Shown here one piece after another: positions 25,228 to 33,321 of a stretch of DNA of 64,000 nt. Origin of the DNA: Uliginosibacterium sp. (GTDB lineage: Bacteria; Pseudomonadota; Gammaproteobacteria; Burkholderiales; Rhodocyclaceae); assembly GCA_016718265.1 (NCBI GenBank), contig JADKDZ010000009.1, positions 62,001 through 126,000 on the forward strand. Reading direction: 5' to 3'. A program made the translations under genes and the position numbers. Within the stretch, counting starts at the first letter, position 1, and each line of letters starts with the position of its first letter. The notes beneath the pieces were generated by a model, which saw only the letters and a list, made by a program, of their open reading frames with translations, did no database searches and was not told where the DNA came from.

Positions 25228-25833
25228 GTGCAGGAATTCAATGCGCTAGCGGCGCAATTGCTTGATGCGTTTCGCGAAATTCCCGCGACTGGGGCCTATC
25301 TGGAGCCTGATGCGACGGGGCTGATTGCCTCGGCAGTCCTGATCCCGTTGATTGTGCGGCCCGATCGCGCATCCATCTTGTTGACCCGCCGAAGTGAACA
25401 GTTGCGACATCATGCGGGTCAGATCAGCTTTCCTGGTGGTCGAATGGAGGCTGAGGACGCTTCAGTTGAACTCGCCGCGTTGCGGGAGACCCACGAAGAG
25501 ATCGGCATTCACCCGTGCGACGTCGTGGTGCTGGGGCGATTGCCCGCGCTGCGAGTACCCAGCGGTTTCGCGATCCATCCGGTGTTTGGCCTGCTAAGAC
25601 CGTCGGTGCAAGTCAGGCCTGATCCTGTCGAGGTGGCCGGTGCGTTTGATGTCCCTCTGGATCATCTGGTGGCGGAGCAGAACTATCAGAAACATCGCAT
25701 TGTTCGGCCGGGCGGAGCGTTTCAAGCGGACGCGATTGCGTATCAGGGCTACTTCATATGGGGCGCCACCGCGGCGATACTGGTGCGGGCGCGCCCCTAT
25801 CTCGAAACGGTTTTACGTCGTGCAAGAATCTGA
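25228..25833 (+). CDS. CoA-pyrophosphatase-type NUDIX hydrolase
   Basis: The 201-residue protein has a full NUDIX box, with GGRMEAEDASVELAALRETH leading into EEIGI, preceded by the UPF0035/CoA-specific stretch LRHHAGQISFPGG. Members such as E. coli NudL cleave coenzyme A or its derivatives to phosphopantetheine and 3',5'-ADP. The start is GTG at 25228, 13 bp after the upstream gene, with AAAGG about 11 nt upstream. It is probably co-transcribed with its upstream neighbour. Confidence 0.9.
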   Translation: MQEFNALAAQLLDAFREIPATGAYLEPDATGLIASAVLIPLIVRPDRASILLTRRSEQLRHHAGQISFPGGRMEAEDASVELAALRETHEEIGIHPCDVVVLGRLPALRVPSGFAIHPVFGLLRPSVQVRPDPVEVAGAFDVPLDHLVAEQNYQKHRIVRPGGAFQADAIAYQGYFIWGATAAILVRARPYLETVLRRARI

Positions 25834-25971
25834 CGCTGTGTTGTGTTCTTGCAAACAATGGCTCTGCCAAGCGTAGCTGCCCCGAAGATGGGAGGGGCGA
25901 ACGGGCGGGGTATGCTATCTTCGCCAGTCCCATCTCTCCTGGCTTGTTGTGCGCCACGGCGCTTTCGTGCG

Positions 25972-26895
25972 ATGACTCTAGTATCTCTTCTGCTGGCTCT
26001 GGTGCTGGAGCAGTTCAAACCTTTCAAGGCGGCTGCGTATCTGTACCCACCGCTGGAGCGTCTGGGGCGCTTTTTTGAAGAGCGTTTCAATGACGGTCAA
26101 GCCAAGCACGGGGTGATCGCTTGGTGCCTGATGGTTTTGCCGCCGACCGTTGCGACGGCGGTCGCGTACTTTCTGATTTACACCCTTCACCCCTTGCTGG
26201 CGTTGTTGTTTAACGTTGTGGTGCTTTATTGCACGATGGGGTTTCGGCACTCCAGCCATTTTTTCACCCGCATCCATGCATGCTTGCGTGCGCAGGATCT
26301 GCAGCAGGCACGCCGCCTCATCGGCGAGTGGCGGGGTCACCTTCACGACATGAGTAGCACCGAAGAGGTCGTGCGGCTGAGCATTGAGCAAGGGATAGTC
26401 GGGGCTCACCGTCAGGTTTTTGCTGTAATCGTCTGGTTTTTGCTGTTGCCGGGGCCATGTGGTGCGGTGTTTTATCGCATGGCAGACTATTACGCGCGGG
26501 TCTGGGGGCAGCGGAGCGGACCGACAATCGGCGAGTTTGGCAGCTTTGCGAGGCAGGTGTTCGAGGTCATTGAGTACGTGCCGGTACGTACCACGGCAAT
26601 CGCCTTCTCGATTGTGGGAGATTTTGAGGACGCTGCTCATTGCTGGCGTACCCAAGCGTCCCAGTGGCACGACAAGTCCGAGGGGATCCTTCTCGCCGCC
26701 GGAGGTGGCGCCCTGGGGGTAAGACTCGGGCTTCCGATCAATCAGAGCGGCGAGGGGCTTGAACGCCCTGAGCTCGGCACAGGGGATGAAGCCGAGGTCG
26801 AGCACTTGCAAAGCTTTATCGGCTTGATTCGGCGGGCACTCGTTTTGAACGTGCTTGTGCTTGTTACGATGGGCTTTGCCCACGTAGCGGGCTGA
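25972..26895 (+). CDS. CobD/CbiB- or AmpE-like integral membrane protein
   Basis: The 307-residue protein has about four to five hydrophobic helices and the N-terminal LLLALVLEQFKP, the HDMSSTEEVVRLSIEQG segment and the FYRMADYYARVWG segment seen in the CobD/AmpE family. CbiB members work in cobalamin synthesis, but betaproteobacterial proteins of this short type lie away from cobalamin genes and their role is unclear. The ATG at 25972 is preferred; a longer frame from 25843 adds a non-hydrophobic, non-homologous leader. It converges with miaA, 8 bp apart. Confidence 0.75.
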   Translation: MTLVSLLLALVLEQFKPFKAAAYLYPPLERLGRFFEERFNDGQAKHGVIAWCLMVLPPTVATAVAYFLIYTLHPLLALLFNVVVLYCTMGFRHSSHFFTRIHACLRAQDLQQARRLIGEWRGHLHDMSSTEEVVRLSIEQGIVGAHRQVFAVIVWFLLLPGPCGAVFYRMADYYARVWGQRSGPTIGEFGSFARQVFEVIEYVPVRTTAIAFSIVGDFEDAAHCWRTQASQWHDKSEGILLAAGGGALGVRLGLPINQSGEGLERPELGTGDEAEVEHLQSFIGLIRRALVLNVLVLVTMGFAHVAG

Positions 26896-26903
26896 TTGCG
26901 GCG

Positions 26904-27866
26904 TCAAAGCGGCTGCTGCCACCACGCCTCGGTTGCCCGCAAGAGCTGAGGAAGAGGGTTGCCTGCCTGCGGATCCACGGCTGCCATGCATGGCCAGTTC
27001 TTCGTGAACTGGCGTAGCCAGGTAATTTGCCGCTTCGCGAGTTGGCGCGTGGCAGCAATGGCTTTGAAGCGCATTTCCTCGAAGCGGGTGTTTCCGTCGA
27101 GGTACTCCCACATCTGCCGATAGCCAACGCACCGCATCGAGGTCATATCCGGGTCGAGGCGGTATGATTTTTTCAAGGCAATTAGTTCGTCTTGCAAACC
27201 CTTGCTGAGCATCAGGTCCAAGCGTTCGGCAATCCGCGTATGGAGGGTGCTGCGATCAGCGGGTGTCAGTGCAAAACTCAGGTAATCGCCAGCGGTGGCC
27301 GTATCACTTCGCTGCGCGTAGTTCTCTGCCAATGGCCGACCACTGAGGCGAACGATTTCCAGCGCACGTTGAATCCGTTGGCTGTCGTTAGGGTTGAGAT
27401 GTGCGGCTGCATCGGGATCCAGCGTTGCCAAGGCGGCGTGCAAGGCGGGCCAGCCGTCTCGACGAGCCTGATGCTCGATGGCTTCACGCACATCCGGATC
27501 CGCCTGCGGAAGTTCTGAGAGGCCATCCCGCAGCGCCTTGAAGTACAGCATGGTGCCGCCCACGAGTACCGGGATCCGTCCGCGTTGGCTAATCTCGTCA
27601 ATCAGCGTTCTCGCTTCGCTACAAAAGCGCGCGGCCGAATACGCTTCTTCAGGGCTGATGATATCGACAAGGTGATGAGGACAGGATGCCAACTCCTCGC
27701 GAGATGGTTTGGCCGTTCCGATGTCCATATCCCGATACACGAGTGCAGAGTCAACGCTGATGACCTCGATCGGCAGATGTCTGGCAAGACTCAGCGCCAA
27801 CTGGGTTTTGCCAGACGCTGTCGGCCCCATGATGAATACTGCGCGAGGTGTGAGGGGAGGGCGCAT
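26904..27866 (-). CDS. miaA: tRNA dimethylallyltransferase
   Basis: MiaA transfers a dimethylallyl group to A37 of tRNAs reading UNN codons. The 320-residue product has the P-loop GPTASGKTQLA near residue 14, the catalytic-region VDSALVYRDMDIGTAKPS and the RRDGWPALH region. A C-terminal segment with RQLAKRQITWLR closes the domain. The ATG at 27866 is chosen as the last one before the P-loop strand; 27917 is also in frame. No strong ribosome-binding site is visible for either. Confidence 0.95.
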   Translation of the reverse strand: MRPPLTPRAVFIMGPTASGKTQLALSLARHLPIEVISVDSALVYRDMDIGTAKPSREELASCPHHLVDIISPEEAYSAARFCSEARTLIDEISQRGRIPVLVGGTMLYFKALRDGLSELPQADPDVREAIEHQARRDGWPALHAALATLDPDAAAHLNPNDSQRIQRALEIVRLSGRPLAENYAQRSDTATAGDYLSFALTPADRSTLHTRIAERLDLMLSKGLQDELIALKKSYRLDPDMTSMRCVGYRQMWEYLDGNTRFEEMRFKAIAATRQLAKRQITWLRQFTKNWPCMAAVDPQAGNPLPQLLRATEAWWQQPL

Positions 27867-27941
27867 TGCTGTGAGGGTTCCAGTCGACGTGATTCCGGGC
27901 AGGCCGCTAGCGCGCATAAGCCTGCAAATTTTTGTAGCGCC

Positions 27942-27970
27942 TTGACACCTTGTGTGACCGCCTTTAGAGT
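27942..27970 (+). promoter_or_regulatory. Promoter of tRNA-Asp
   Basis: A perfect -35 TTGACA (27942-27947) is followed after 17 bp by TAGAGT (27965-27970). Transcription would begin near 27977, giving a leader of about 80 nt before the tRNA. Confidence 0.65.
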
Positions 27971-28055
27971 TCGCAACGCTGTTCCTGGGCGCATGGTGTT
28001 TGATTTCAAGGCTTCGCGCCGATGCATTTTAACCATTACACGGCTCAGGACATGC

Positions 28056-28132
28056 GGAGTGGTAGTTCAGTCGGTTAGAATACCGGCCTGTCACGCCGGG
28101 GGTCGCGGGTTCGAGTCCCGTCCACTCCGCCA
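28056..28132 (+). tRNA. tRNA-Asp (anticodon GTC)
   Basis: A complete 77-nt cloverleaf: acceptor stem GGAGTGG with CCACTCC, discriminator G, and an encoded CCA. The anticodon arm CCGGC/GCCGG encloses the loop CTGTCAC with GTC at 28090-28092. The T arm GCGGG TTCGAGT CCCGT is standard. Confidence 0.98.
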
Positions 28133-28142
28133 GTTTTTCGAC

Positions 28143-28173
28143 AAGGCGAACGTGAGTTCGCCTTTTGTTTTTT
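28143..28173 (+). terminator. Intrinsic terminator after tRNA-Asp
   Basis: AAGGCGAAC and GTTCGCCTT form a perfect 9-bp stem with a GTGA loop, followed by TTGTTTTTT. It separates the tRNA from ppiD, whose start is 27 bp further on, so ppiD must have its own promoter or depend on read-through. Confidence 0.85.
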
Positions 28174-28199
28174 GACCTTCTCTTTTGTCGCGGACCATT

Positions 28200-30098
28200 A
28201 TGTTTGACGTCATTCGAAATAACCGGAAGTTCACGCAACTCTTTCTTGTCGCGATCACGGTGCCATTTGCGTTGTTCGGCATCGACGCGTACTTCCAGAA
28301 TTCCGGCGCCAGCGAGGCGGTGGCGACAGTCGGCAAGCGCAAGATTACGGTCGTTGAATTCGACAACGCCGTACGCCAGCAAACTGAAGTGATGCGTCAG
28401 CGCATGGGTGATGCCTTTGACATGGCGATGATTGAGACGCCCGCGTTCCGCTCCAGTGTGCTGGATCGTCTGATCAACGAGCGTGTGCTCGAAGAGGCGA
28501 TCGCAGACGGGCGCTTCGTGGTTCCAGATGCCTATATTCAGGACACCATCAAAACCACTGAACAGTTCCAGGAGAACGGGCAGTTTTCCATGCGCCTGTA
28601 CCAGGCGCTCATCAGCGGTCAGGGCATGTCTCCCGCCGCGTATGAGTACAAGATCCGCAAAGACTTGGAAAAACGAGCTTTGATGTACCCGGTTGCGGGC
28701 TCGGTCAAGGTGCCTGCAGCGCTTGCCGCAAACTGGGTGGTGCTCGAAGAAGAGGAACGCACCGTTTCGGCATGGGTGCTGGATTCAAAAGAGCGTGCAA
28801 CGGCAGTCAAGCTCGCCGACGATGCTGCGAAGAAATTCTATGACGCGAACACAAAGCGCTTTGAGCAACCGGAGCAAGTAAAGCTTGAATATCTGGTCCT
28901 GAGTGCCGAGGAATTGGCGGCAAAGGTGACTGTCTCTGAAGAAGAAGCACACAAGTGGTACGACGAGCATAAGAAAGAGCGTTTTACGCAGCCGGAAGAA
29001 CGTCGCGCCAGCCACATTCTGATTCAGGTGGCGAAGGACGCCAAAGCGGACGACAAGGCTGCCGCAAAAAAGAAGGCCGAAGACCTGCTGGCCAAAATCA
29101 AGGCTCAGCCGGCGACTTTTGCCAAGCTTGCAAAAGATGTATCTGATGACAAGATGTCGGCGGAGAAGGGCGGAGACTTGGGCTTCTTTGCCGCGGATGC
29201 AATGGTGCCAGCATTTTCCGACGCGGCTTTCAAGCTGAAGCCGAAAGAGGTGTCGGGGTTGGTGGAAACAGAATTCGGTTACCACATCATTCAGCTGCAG
29301 GAGGTTCGCGGGGGTGGCGTCAAGTCCTTCGACGAAGCGAAGACTGAGTTGATGGCGGAGCTTCGCCGCCAAGGGGCCGCGAAACGGTTCAGTGAGTTGG
29401 GCGGGCAATTTGGCAACATGGTGTATGAGCAGCCTGACGGCCTCAAACCTGTCGCCGACCAACTGGGTTTGAGTCTGCAGACGACCGATTGGGTGTCCGC
29501 GGATGCGCTGCCGGGCGTGTTGTCGCACCCCAAGGTCCGTGCCGCTGTCTTCGCGGCAGAATCGATCAAGGGCAAGCGGAATTCCGAAGCGCTGGACCTC
29601 GGGCGTGATACCTCCCTCTCGGTGCGCGTCGTCGACCACAAGGCAGCCAGGCTCAAGCCGTTTGACGAAGTCAAGGCGCAAGCCGAGGAGGCCGCCAAGT
29701 TTGACGAGGCAAGCAAACTCGCCAAGACCGAAGGCGAATCTGCACTGGCCAAGCTGAAGTCTGGTACCGCGGTCGACGCCAAGTGGGGAGACGCCAAGCC
29801 GGTCAAGCGCAGCGACTCGCTGCCGCCTGAGATCCGAAAGGCGATATTTGGCTCACCGGTCAAGCAGCTCCCGGCCTATGTGGGGCTTGCCACGCCGACA
29901 GGCTATATGGTGTTCCGGATCGAGAAGCTCGCCTCGCCAAAAATTGAAGCAAACGACCCGAAGATCAAGCAGGTGGCGGATGCATACGGTTCCAGCCTTG
30001 GGCAGGAAGACTTGCGTGCCTACATCTTGTCGCTGAGAAATCGGCTGGGTGTGAAGATCGACGACGCGAAAGTGAGCGCCAAATCTGTGCAGCAGTGA
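28200..30098 (+). CDS. ppiD: Peptidyl-prolyl isomerase/periplasmic chaperone PpiD
   Basis: The 632-residue protein is PpiD-like: a short cytoplasmic N terminus, one transmembrane anchor (LFLVAITVPFALFGI, about residues 12-30), and a SurA-like chaperone region. A parvulin domain (about 265-365) contains RRASHILIQ, GGDLGFF and FGYHIIQLQEV. PpiD assists folding of proteins leaving the Sec translocon. The ATG at 28200 matches the usual MFDVIRNNRK start; an in-frame TTG at 28185 is less likely. Confidence 0.94.
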   Translation: MFDVIRNNRKFTQLFLVAITVPFALFGIDAYFQNSGASEAVATVGKRKITVVEFDNAVRQQTEVMRQRMGDAFDMAMIETPAFRSSVLDRLINERVLEEAIADGRFVVPDAYIQDTIKTTEQFQENGQFSMRLYQALISGQGMSPAAYEYKIRKDLEKRALMYPVAGSVKVPAALAANWVVLEEEERTVSAWVLDSKERATAVKLADDAAKKFYDANTKRFEQPEQVKLEYLVLSAEELAAKVTVSEEEAHKWYDEHKKERFTQPEERRASHILIQVAKDAKADDKAAAKKKAEDLLAKIKAQPATFAKLAKDVSDDKMSAEKGGDLGFFAADAMVPAFSDAAFKLKPKEVSGLVETEFGYHIIQLQEVRGGGVKSFDEAKTELMAELRRQGAAKRFSELGGQFGNMVYEQPDGLKPVADQLGLSLQTTDWVSADALPGVLSHPKVRAAVFAAESIKGKRNSEALDLGRDTSLSVRVVDHKAARLKPFDEVKAQAEEAAKFDEASKLAKTEGESALAKLKSGTAVDAKWGDAKPVKRSDSLPPEIRKAIFGSPVKQLPAYVGLATPTGYMVFRIEKLASPKIEANDPKIKQVADAYGSSLGQEDLRAYILSLRNRLGVKIDDAKVSAKSVQQ

Positions 30099-30117
30099 GG
30101 CGGGACGGGTGAAAAGC

Positions 30118-30144
30118 AAAAGGGCCGCGAGGCCCTTTTGTTTT
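30118..30144. terminator. Bidirectional intrinsic terminator between ppiD and pyrD
   Basis: AAAAGGGCC and GGCCCTTTT form a 9-bp stem with a GCGA loop. A T run follows on the plus strand and the A-rich left flank gives one on the minus strand, so it can serve both convergent genes. Confidence 0.85.
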
Positions 30145-30164
30145 ATGGCAGAGAAGGGCTGTCG

Positions 30165-31097
30165 TCAGAGCGTCTTCAGCTTGCCGCGCACTGATTCGAC
30201 GGACGAATAGCCTTTACGCGCCATGATGATGGACAGCTCGGTGTTCAGGCGGGCGAAAATGCCTTCCCCCTCTTCCTGCAGGGCTGTACCGACCTGGACC
30301 AGCGATGCCCCCGCGAGCAAGTGTTGAAACACCTGCTCGCCGGTCTTGACGCCGCCACAGCCGATCACCAGCTTGTCCGGGCAGCGGCGATAAAAGGCAT
30401 TCACGTTGGCCAGTGCCGTGGGGAGCACGTAGTCGCCGCCAATGCCGCCAAAACCGTCCTTGGGCTTGATCACGACGGACTCGGTCTCGGTATCGATCAC
30501 CAGCGCGTTGCCAATCGAGTTGATACAGGTGACGAACGCGACTGTCGGGTAACGATTCAGGATGGCAGCGGCTTCATCGAAGTGGGCAAAGTCGAAGTAG
30601 GGGGGCATTTTCACGCCGAAGGGCTGGGTGTACTCGCGGGTAACCGCCGCCAGCATCTGATCCATCGCCGAGAAGTCATAGGCGATTTGTGGTTTTCCCG
30701 GCACGTTCGGACAAGAGAGGTTCAACTCAACGATGGCTGGCAGTGCCGCATCGCGAATGGCCGCAATCATTTTCAGATTGTCGGCAAGTGACAAACCGGC
30801 AACCGACATGAACAGCGGTTTGCGCTGGTAGTCAAAGCTCTTCGCGTAATCGAGATAGTACTGATAGCCGCGATTCGGTAGCCCCATCGAATTGATGCTG
30901 CCAAGTGGTGTGGCAATGTAGCGCGGTTCCGGATTTCCGCTGCGGGCTTCAAGGGTGCAGCTTTTCGTGATCAGGCTACCGGAGGCGCTGGATTCAAGCG
31001 CTTTGAGCTCGGTAACGTCGAGGCAATAGACGCCCGATGCGTTCATCAAGGGGCTGGCAAACGAATGGCCAAGGAAGCGGGTAGAGAGTGTGCTCAT
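30165..31097 (-). CDS. pyrD: Dihydroorotate dehydrogenase, class 1A (fumarate-type)
   Basis: PyrD oxidises dihydroorotate to orotate in pyrimidine synthesis. The 310-residue product resembles the soluble class 1A enzymes (about 311 residues): the active-site base is a cysteine, Cys129 in ELNLSCPNVPGKPQ (class 2 enzymes use serine). The segments MNASGVYC, ITKSCTLEARSGNPEPRY, GSINSMGLPN, SVVIKPKDGFGGIGG and GKLKTL all follow the Lactococcus-type pattern. The N-terminal membrane-associating extension of class 2 is absent. Class 1A uses fumarate as acceptor. The start at 31097 lacks a good ribosome-binding site; 31148 is an in-frame alternative. Most proteobacteria carry class 2 instead. Confidence 0.93.
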   Translation of the reverse strand: MSTLSTRFLGHSFASPLMNASGVYCLDVTELKALESSASGSLITKSCTLEARSGNPEPRYIATPLGSINSMGLPNRGYQYYLDYAKSFDYQRKPLFMSVAGLSLADNLKMIAAIRDAALPAIVELNLSCPNVPGKPQIAYDFSAMDQMLAAVTREYTQPFGVKMPPYFDFAHFDEAAAILNRYPTVAFVTCINSIGNALVIDTETESVVIKPKDGFGGIGGDYVLPTALANVNAFYRRCPDKLVIGCGGVKTGEQVFQHLLAGASLVQVGTALQEEGEGIFARLNTELSIIMARKGYSSVESVRGKLKTL

Positions 31098-31160
31098 GGA
31101 GGAGGTCTGTGGTCTTGAAACCCCTGAATCATAACCTCCTGCACGCACACACGCGCTGAC

Positions 31161-31712
31161 TTAGCTGGGCACCTGCGCAGGATTTTCCTTGTCCAGAACG
31201 GGCAAACGGCGCGGGACGAGGTTCTCATCCAGCAGACGCTCGATCCGTGCAAAGACTTCGATGCGGGAGAAGGGTTTCTTCATGAAGTCATCGGCGCCGA
31301 TCCGGGTACCGAAAAACTGTTCAGTGGCTTGCTCATTGCCACTCATCATGATTACCGGAATGTCGCGCGTCTCCGGGTCTCGCCGCAGGGCGCGGAGTGC
31401 GGCAAAGCCATTCATGCCTGGCAGCACGATATCGAGAAAGATCAGCTCAGGTTTCTCAGTCCGTGCCAGCTCAACGCCCCGTTCGGCATCCAGCGCTTCC
31501 AGCGTGATATAGCCCGCTGAGCGCAAAAATTTCTTGAGCGCCGCAATGATGGTCGGAGAGTCGTCGATCAGCAGCGCACGCGTACCTTCACGCGCATTGA
31601 CACGCTCACGCGCACGGCGATCCTGAGGTTGCACAAGCGCTTCTTCGGCAACGGGCGCACTCGGCACCTCTGCCTTGGCAAAGATAGAACGAAATTGATC
31701 AAACAGTCCCAC
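31161..31712 (-). CDS. Single-domain response regulator (PilG/CheY-like receiver with N-terminal extension)
   Basis: The 183-residue protein has a roughly 40-residue charged N-terminal extension and one receiver domain (about 43-165): acidic pair in ALLIDDSPTI, phospho-acceptor Asp in LIFLDIVLPGMNG, Thr/Ser switch in VIMMSGNE, and Lys in FMKKPFS. There is no output domain. PilG-type receivers of twitching chemosensory systems look similar, but no pil or che gene is adjacent, so its partner is unknown. pyrD lies 63 bp downstream on the same strand. Confidence 0.88.
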   Translation of the reverse strand: MGLFDQFRSIFAKAEVPSAPVAEEALVQPQDRRARERVNAREGTRALLIDDSPTIIAALKKFLRSAGYITLEALDAERGVELARTEKPELIFLDIVLPGMNGFAALRALRRDPETRDIPVIMMSGNEQATEQFFGTRIGADDFMKKPFSRIEVFARIERLLDENLVPRRLPVLDKENPAQVPS

Positions 31713-31950
31713 GGGAGACCCTTTTACAAAAGTTGTCGAGAGCGTTTTTCTCTATGGGGCAAGTTGTCACAGTGGATTGTTATTTGCGTGACATTGGGGG
31801 CGAGGATAGGTCGGCCGACGGCCTGATGCAACGCAAAATCGACTGAAGGCAAGCAAATCCCGAAAAATTGTGATTGATTTCACGCCCGGCAAGTGCCAGC
31901 TGTGTGGCCGGGCGCGCGCGTGGCAAATTTCAGTGGCTGTTTGTTGTGAT

Positions 31951-32646
31951 TCAGAAGTCACCGTACCAGCCGAAACCGAGGCCAATACTGCGTGAGCCCT
32001 TTACGCCCGCCTCGCGCGAGGCCGTCAGATCCAGCGCAAATTGATCGGGAACCGCCCAGAAGCGTAGTCCTGTTGCCTGGGTACTGGGCGCGTACTGCTG
32101 GTGCAGCACCTCCGCGAAAAGCGTGGCGCGGGGATGGGCTGCCCACGATAGCGCGAGATTGGCGACCCGCTCGTTGCGTAGCGCCTCCCGGTTGCGCGCG
32201 AGGCCCAGGTTCAGGTGGGCGGAGATTGTTTCCGCAAGCGTCCAGGTCGCAACGGCAATGGCTCCGTTCTCTTGATTGCTTGCGTGCTCGCCTTCGAATG
32301 ACTCACGACTGCGGGCGTGCCAAGCCTTAGCCGCGAAGCGGACCGGGCCCAGACTCAGAGACGCCGGTGCCCACTTCAAGGCCAAGGCATGATCGCGCAT
32401 CAGCAGGCCCTCCGGTGCGCGTGTCTTGCTGAACTCAAGCCCGATCTCGAAGTCGCCCAAACCGACAGCAGGCGCCAGCGTTGTGCTGTGCTGGTTGTTT
32501 GCCGCTTCGCGCCAGCCTTCGATCTGATAGTGAAGATGGCCTACGGTCCCTGCGTCGTCGGTCGACATCGGGCGTCCGGCCCGTGCAACTGGCGAAACAG
32601 TCGAGAAAGCAGCGGAAAGAAGAAGGAGTAGAGAAGTTTTGCGCAT
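31951..32646 (-). CDS. Putative outer-membrane beta-barrel protein
   Basis: The 231-residue precursor has a signal peptide (MRKTSLLLLLSAAFS..., cleavage likely after ARA near residue 23). Alternating strands with aromatic turns follow (LHYQIEGWREAANN, FEIGLEFSKT, ALALKWAPASLSLGPVRFAAK). It ends in SIGLGFGWYGDF with a terminal Phe, the usual mark of proteins inserted by the BAM complex. Function not recognised. The start at 32646 is chosen for the signal peptide and the purine-rich GCGAGG upstream; 31713-31950 between it and the response regulator has no gene. Confidence 0.7.
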   Translation of the reverse strand: MRKTSLLLLLSAAFSTVSPVARAGRPMSTDDAGTVGHLHYQIEGWREAANNQHSTTLAPAVGLGDFEIGLEFSKTRAPEGLLMRDHALALKWAPASLSLGPVRFAAKAWHARSRESFEGEHASNQENGAIAVATWTLAETISAHLNLGLARNREALRNERVANLALSWAAHPRATLFAEVLHQQYAPSTQATGLRFWAVPDQFALDLTASREAGVKGSRSIGLGFGWYGDF

Positions 32647-32716
32647 GATGGCCTCGCCTAAAGGTGAATGCAAATCATACGCAAACAGTAATCAATCACA
32701 TTTGATAATTGGCAAA

Positions 32717-33256
32717 TCAGCTTTGCCTGCGCGACTTACGTTGGCGCCACGCGATCTTTACGTGCAGCCGCCAGACGAGCGACAGCGCGGCGTAGGCCAG
32801 CGCTGCCAGGCTGCAGGCCAGTATCGGCAAGCCGATGATCAGCGGGTGTCCGAGACTGAGGAGCCAGGCAAACCAAGCGTCGAGTTGCTGCATCGGCTCG
32901 GAAAAACTGAAGGCTGGCGGGGCGGTAAACGTACCGGATGTGCCCGTCAGCCAACTGCCAATGCGAAAGGCGACAAGATAGAGCGGCACAATCGTCAAAG
33001 GGTTGGTGTAGAGCGTCGAGACCAGCGCCAGTGGCAGATTGGCGCGAAAGCCCAGGCAGAGCAGGGCGGCGCCCAGCATTTGCAGCGGCCCCGGAATCAG
33101 CCCGCAGAACACGCCGATGGCCGCCGCCGCAGGTGCCGAGCGTCGGTTCAGGTGCCAGAGCGCGGGTTGGAATAGCGACTGGCCCAGCAAGCGGAACCAG
33201 CGTTTGCCCTGCAAGTGCTCGGGGTTCGGCAGATAGCGGCGCAACAAGCGTCTCAT
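32717..33256 (-). CDS. DUF2062 membrane protein
   Basis: The 179-residue protein has the DUF2062 pattern: SAPAAAAIGVFCGLIPGPLQM, then NLPLALVSTLYTNPLTIVPLY, with three to four membrane segments and a basic C terminus. In betaproteobacteria it is often encoded beside comEC, as here (divergent, 65 bp between starts). Its function is unknown. Confidence 0.85.
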   Translation of the reverse strand: MRRLLRRYLPNPEHLQGKRWFRLLGQSLFQPALWHLNRRSAPAAAAIGVFCGLIPGPLQMLGAALLCLGFRANLPLALVSTLYTNPLTIVPLYLVAFRIGSWLTGTSGTFTAPPAFSFSEPMQQLDAWFAWLLSLGHPLIIGLPILACSLAALAYAALSLVWRLHVKIAWRQRKSRRQS

Positions 33257-33321
33257 CGCGGGGTCTCCTCTGCCTTTATGGTGCTGTGTGGGGGGCGCTT
33301 GTTCGTGGTCATAATCATGGC

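Noticed and set aside
32938..33321. Upstream extension of comEC to 32938
   Set aside because: It runs antisense through the DUF2062 gene and shows no homology; the ComEC N terminus begins at 33322.
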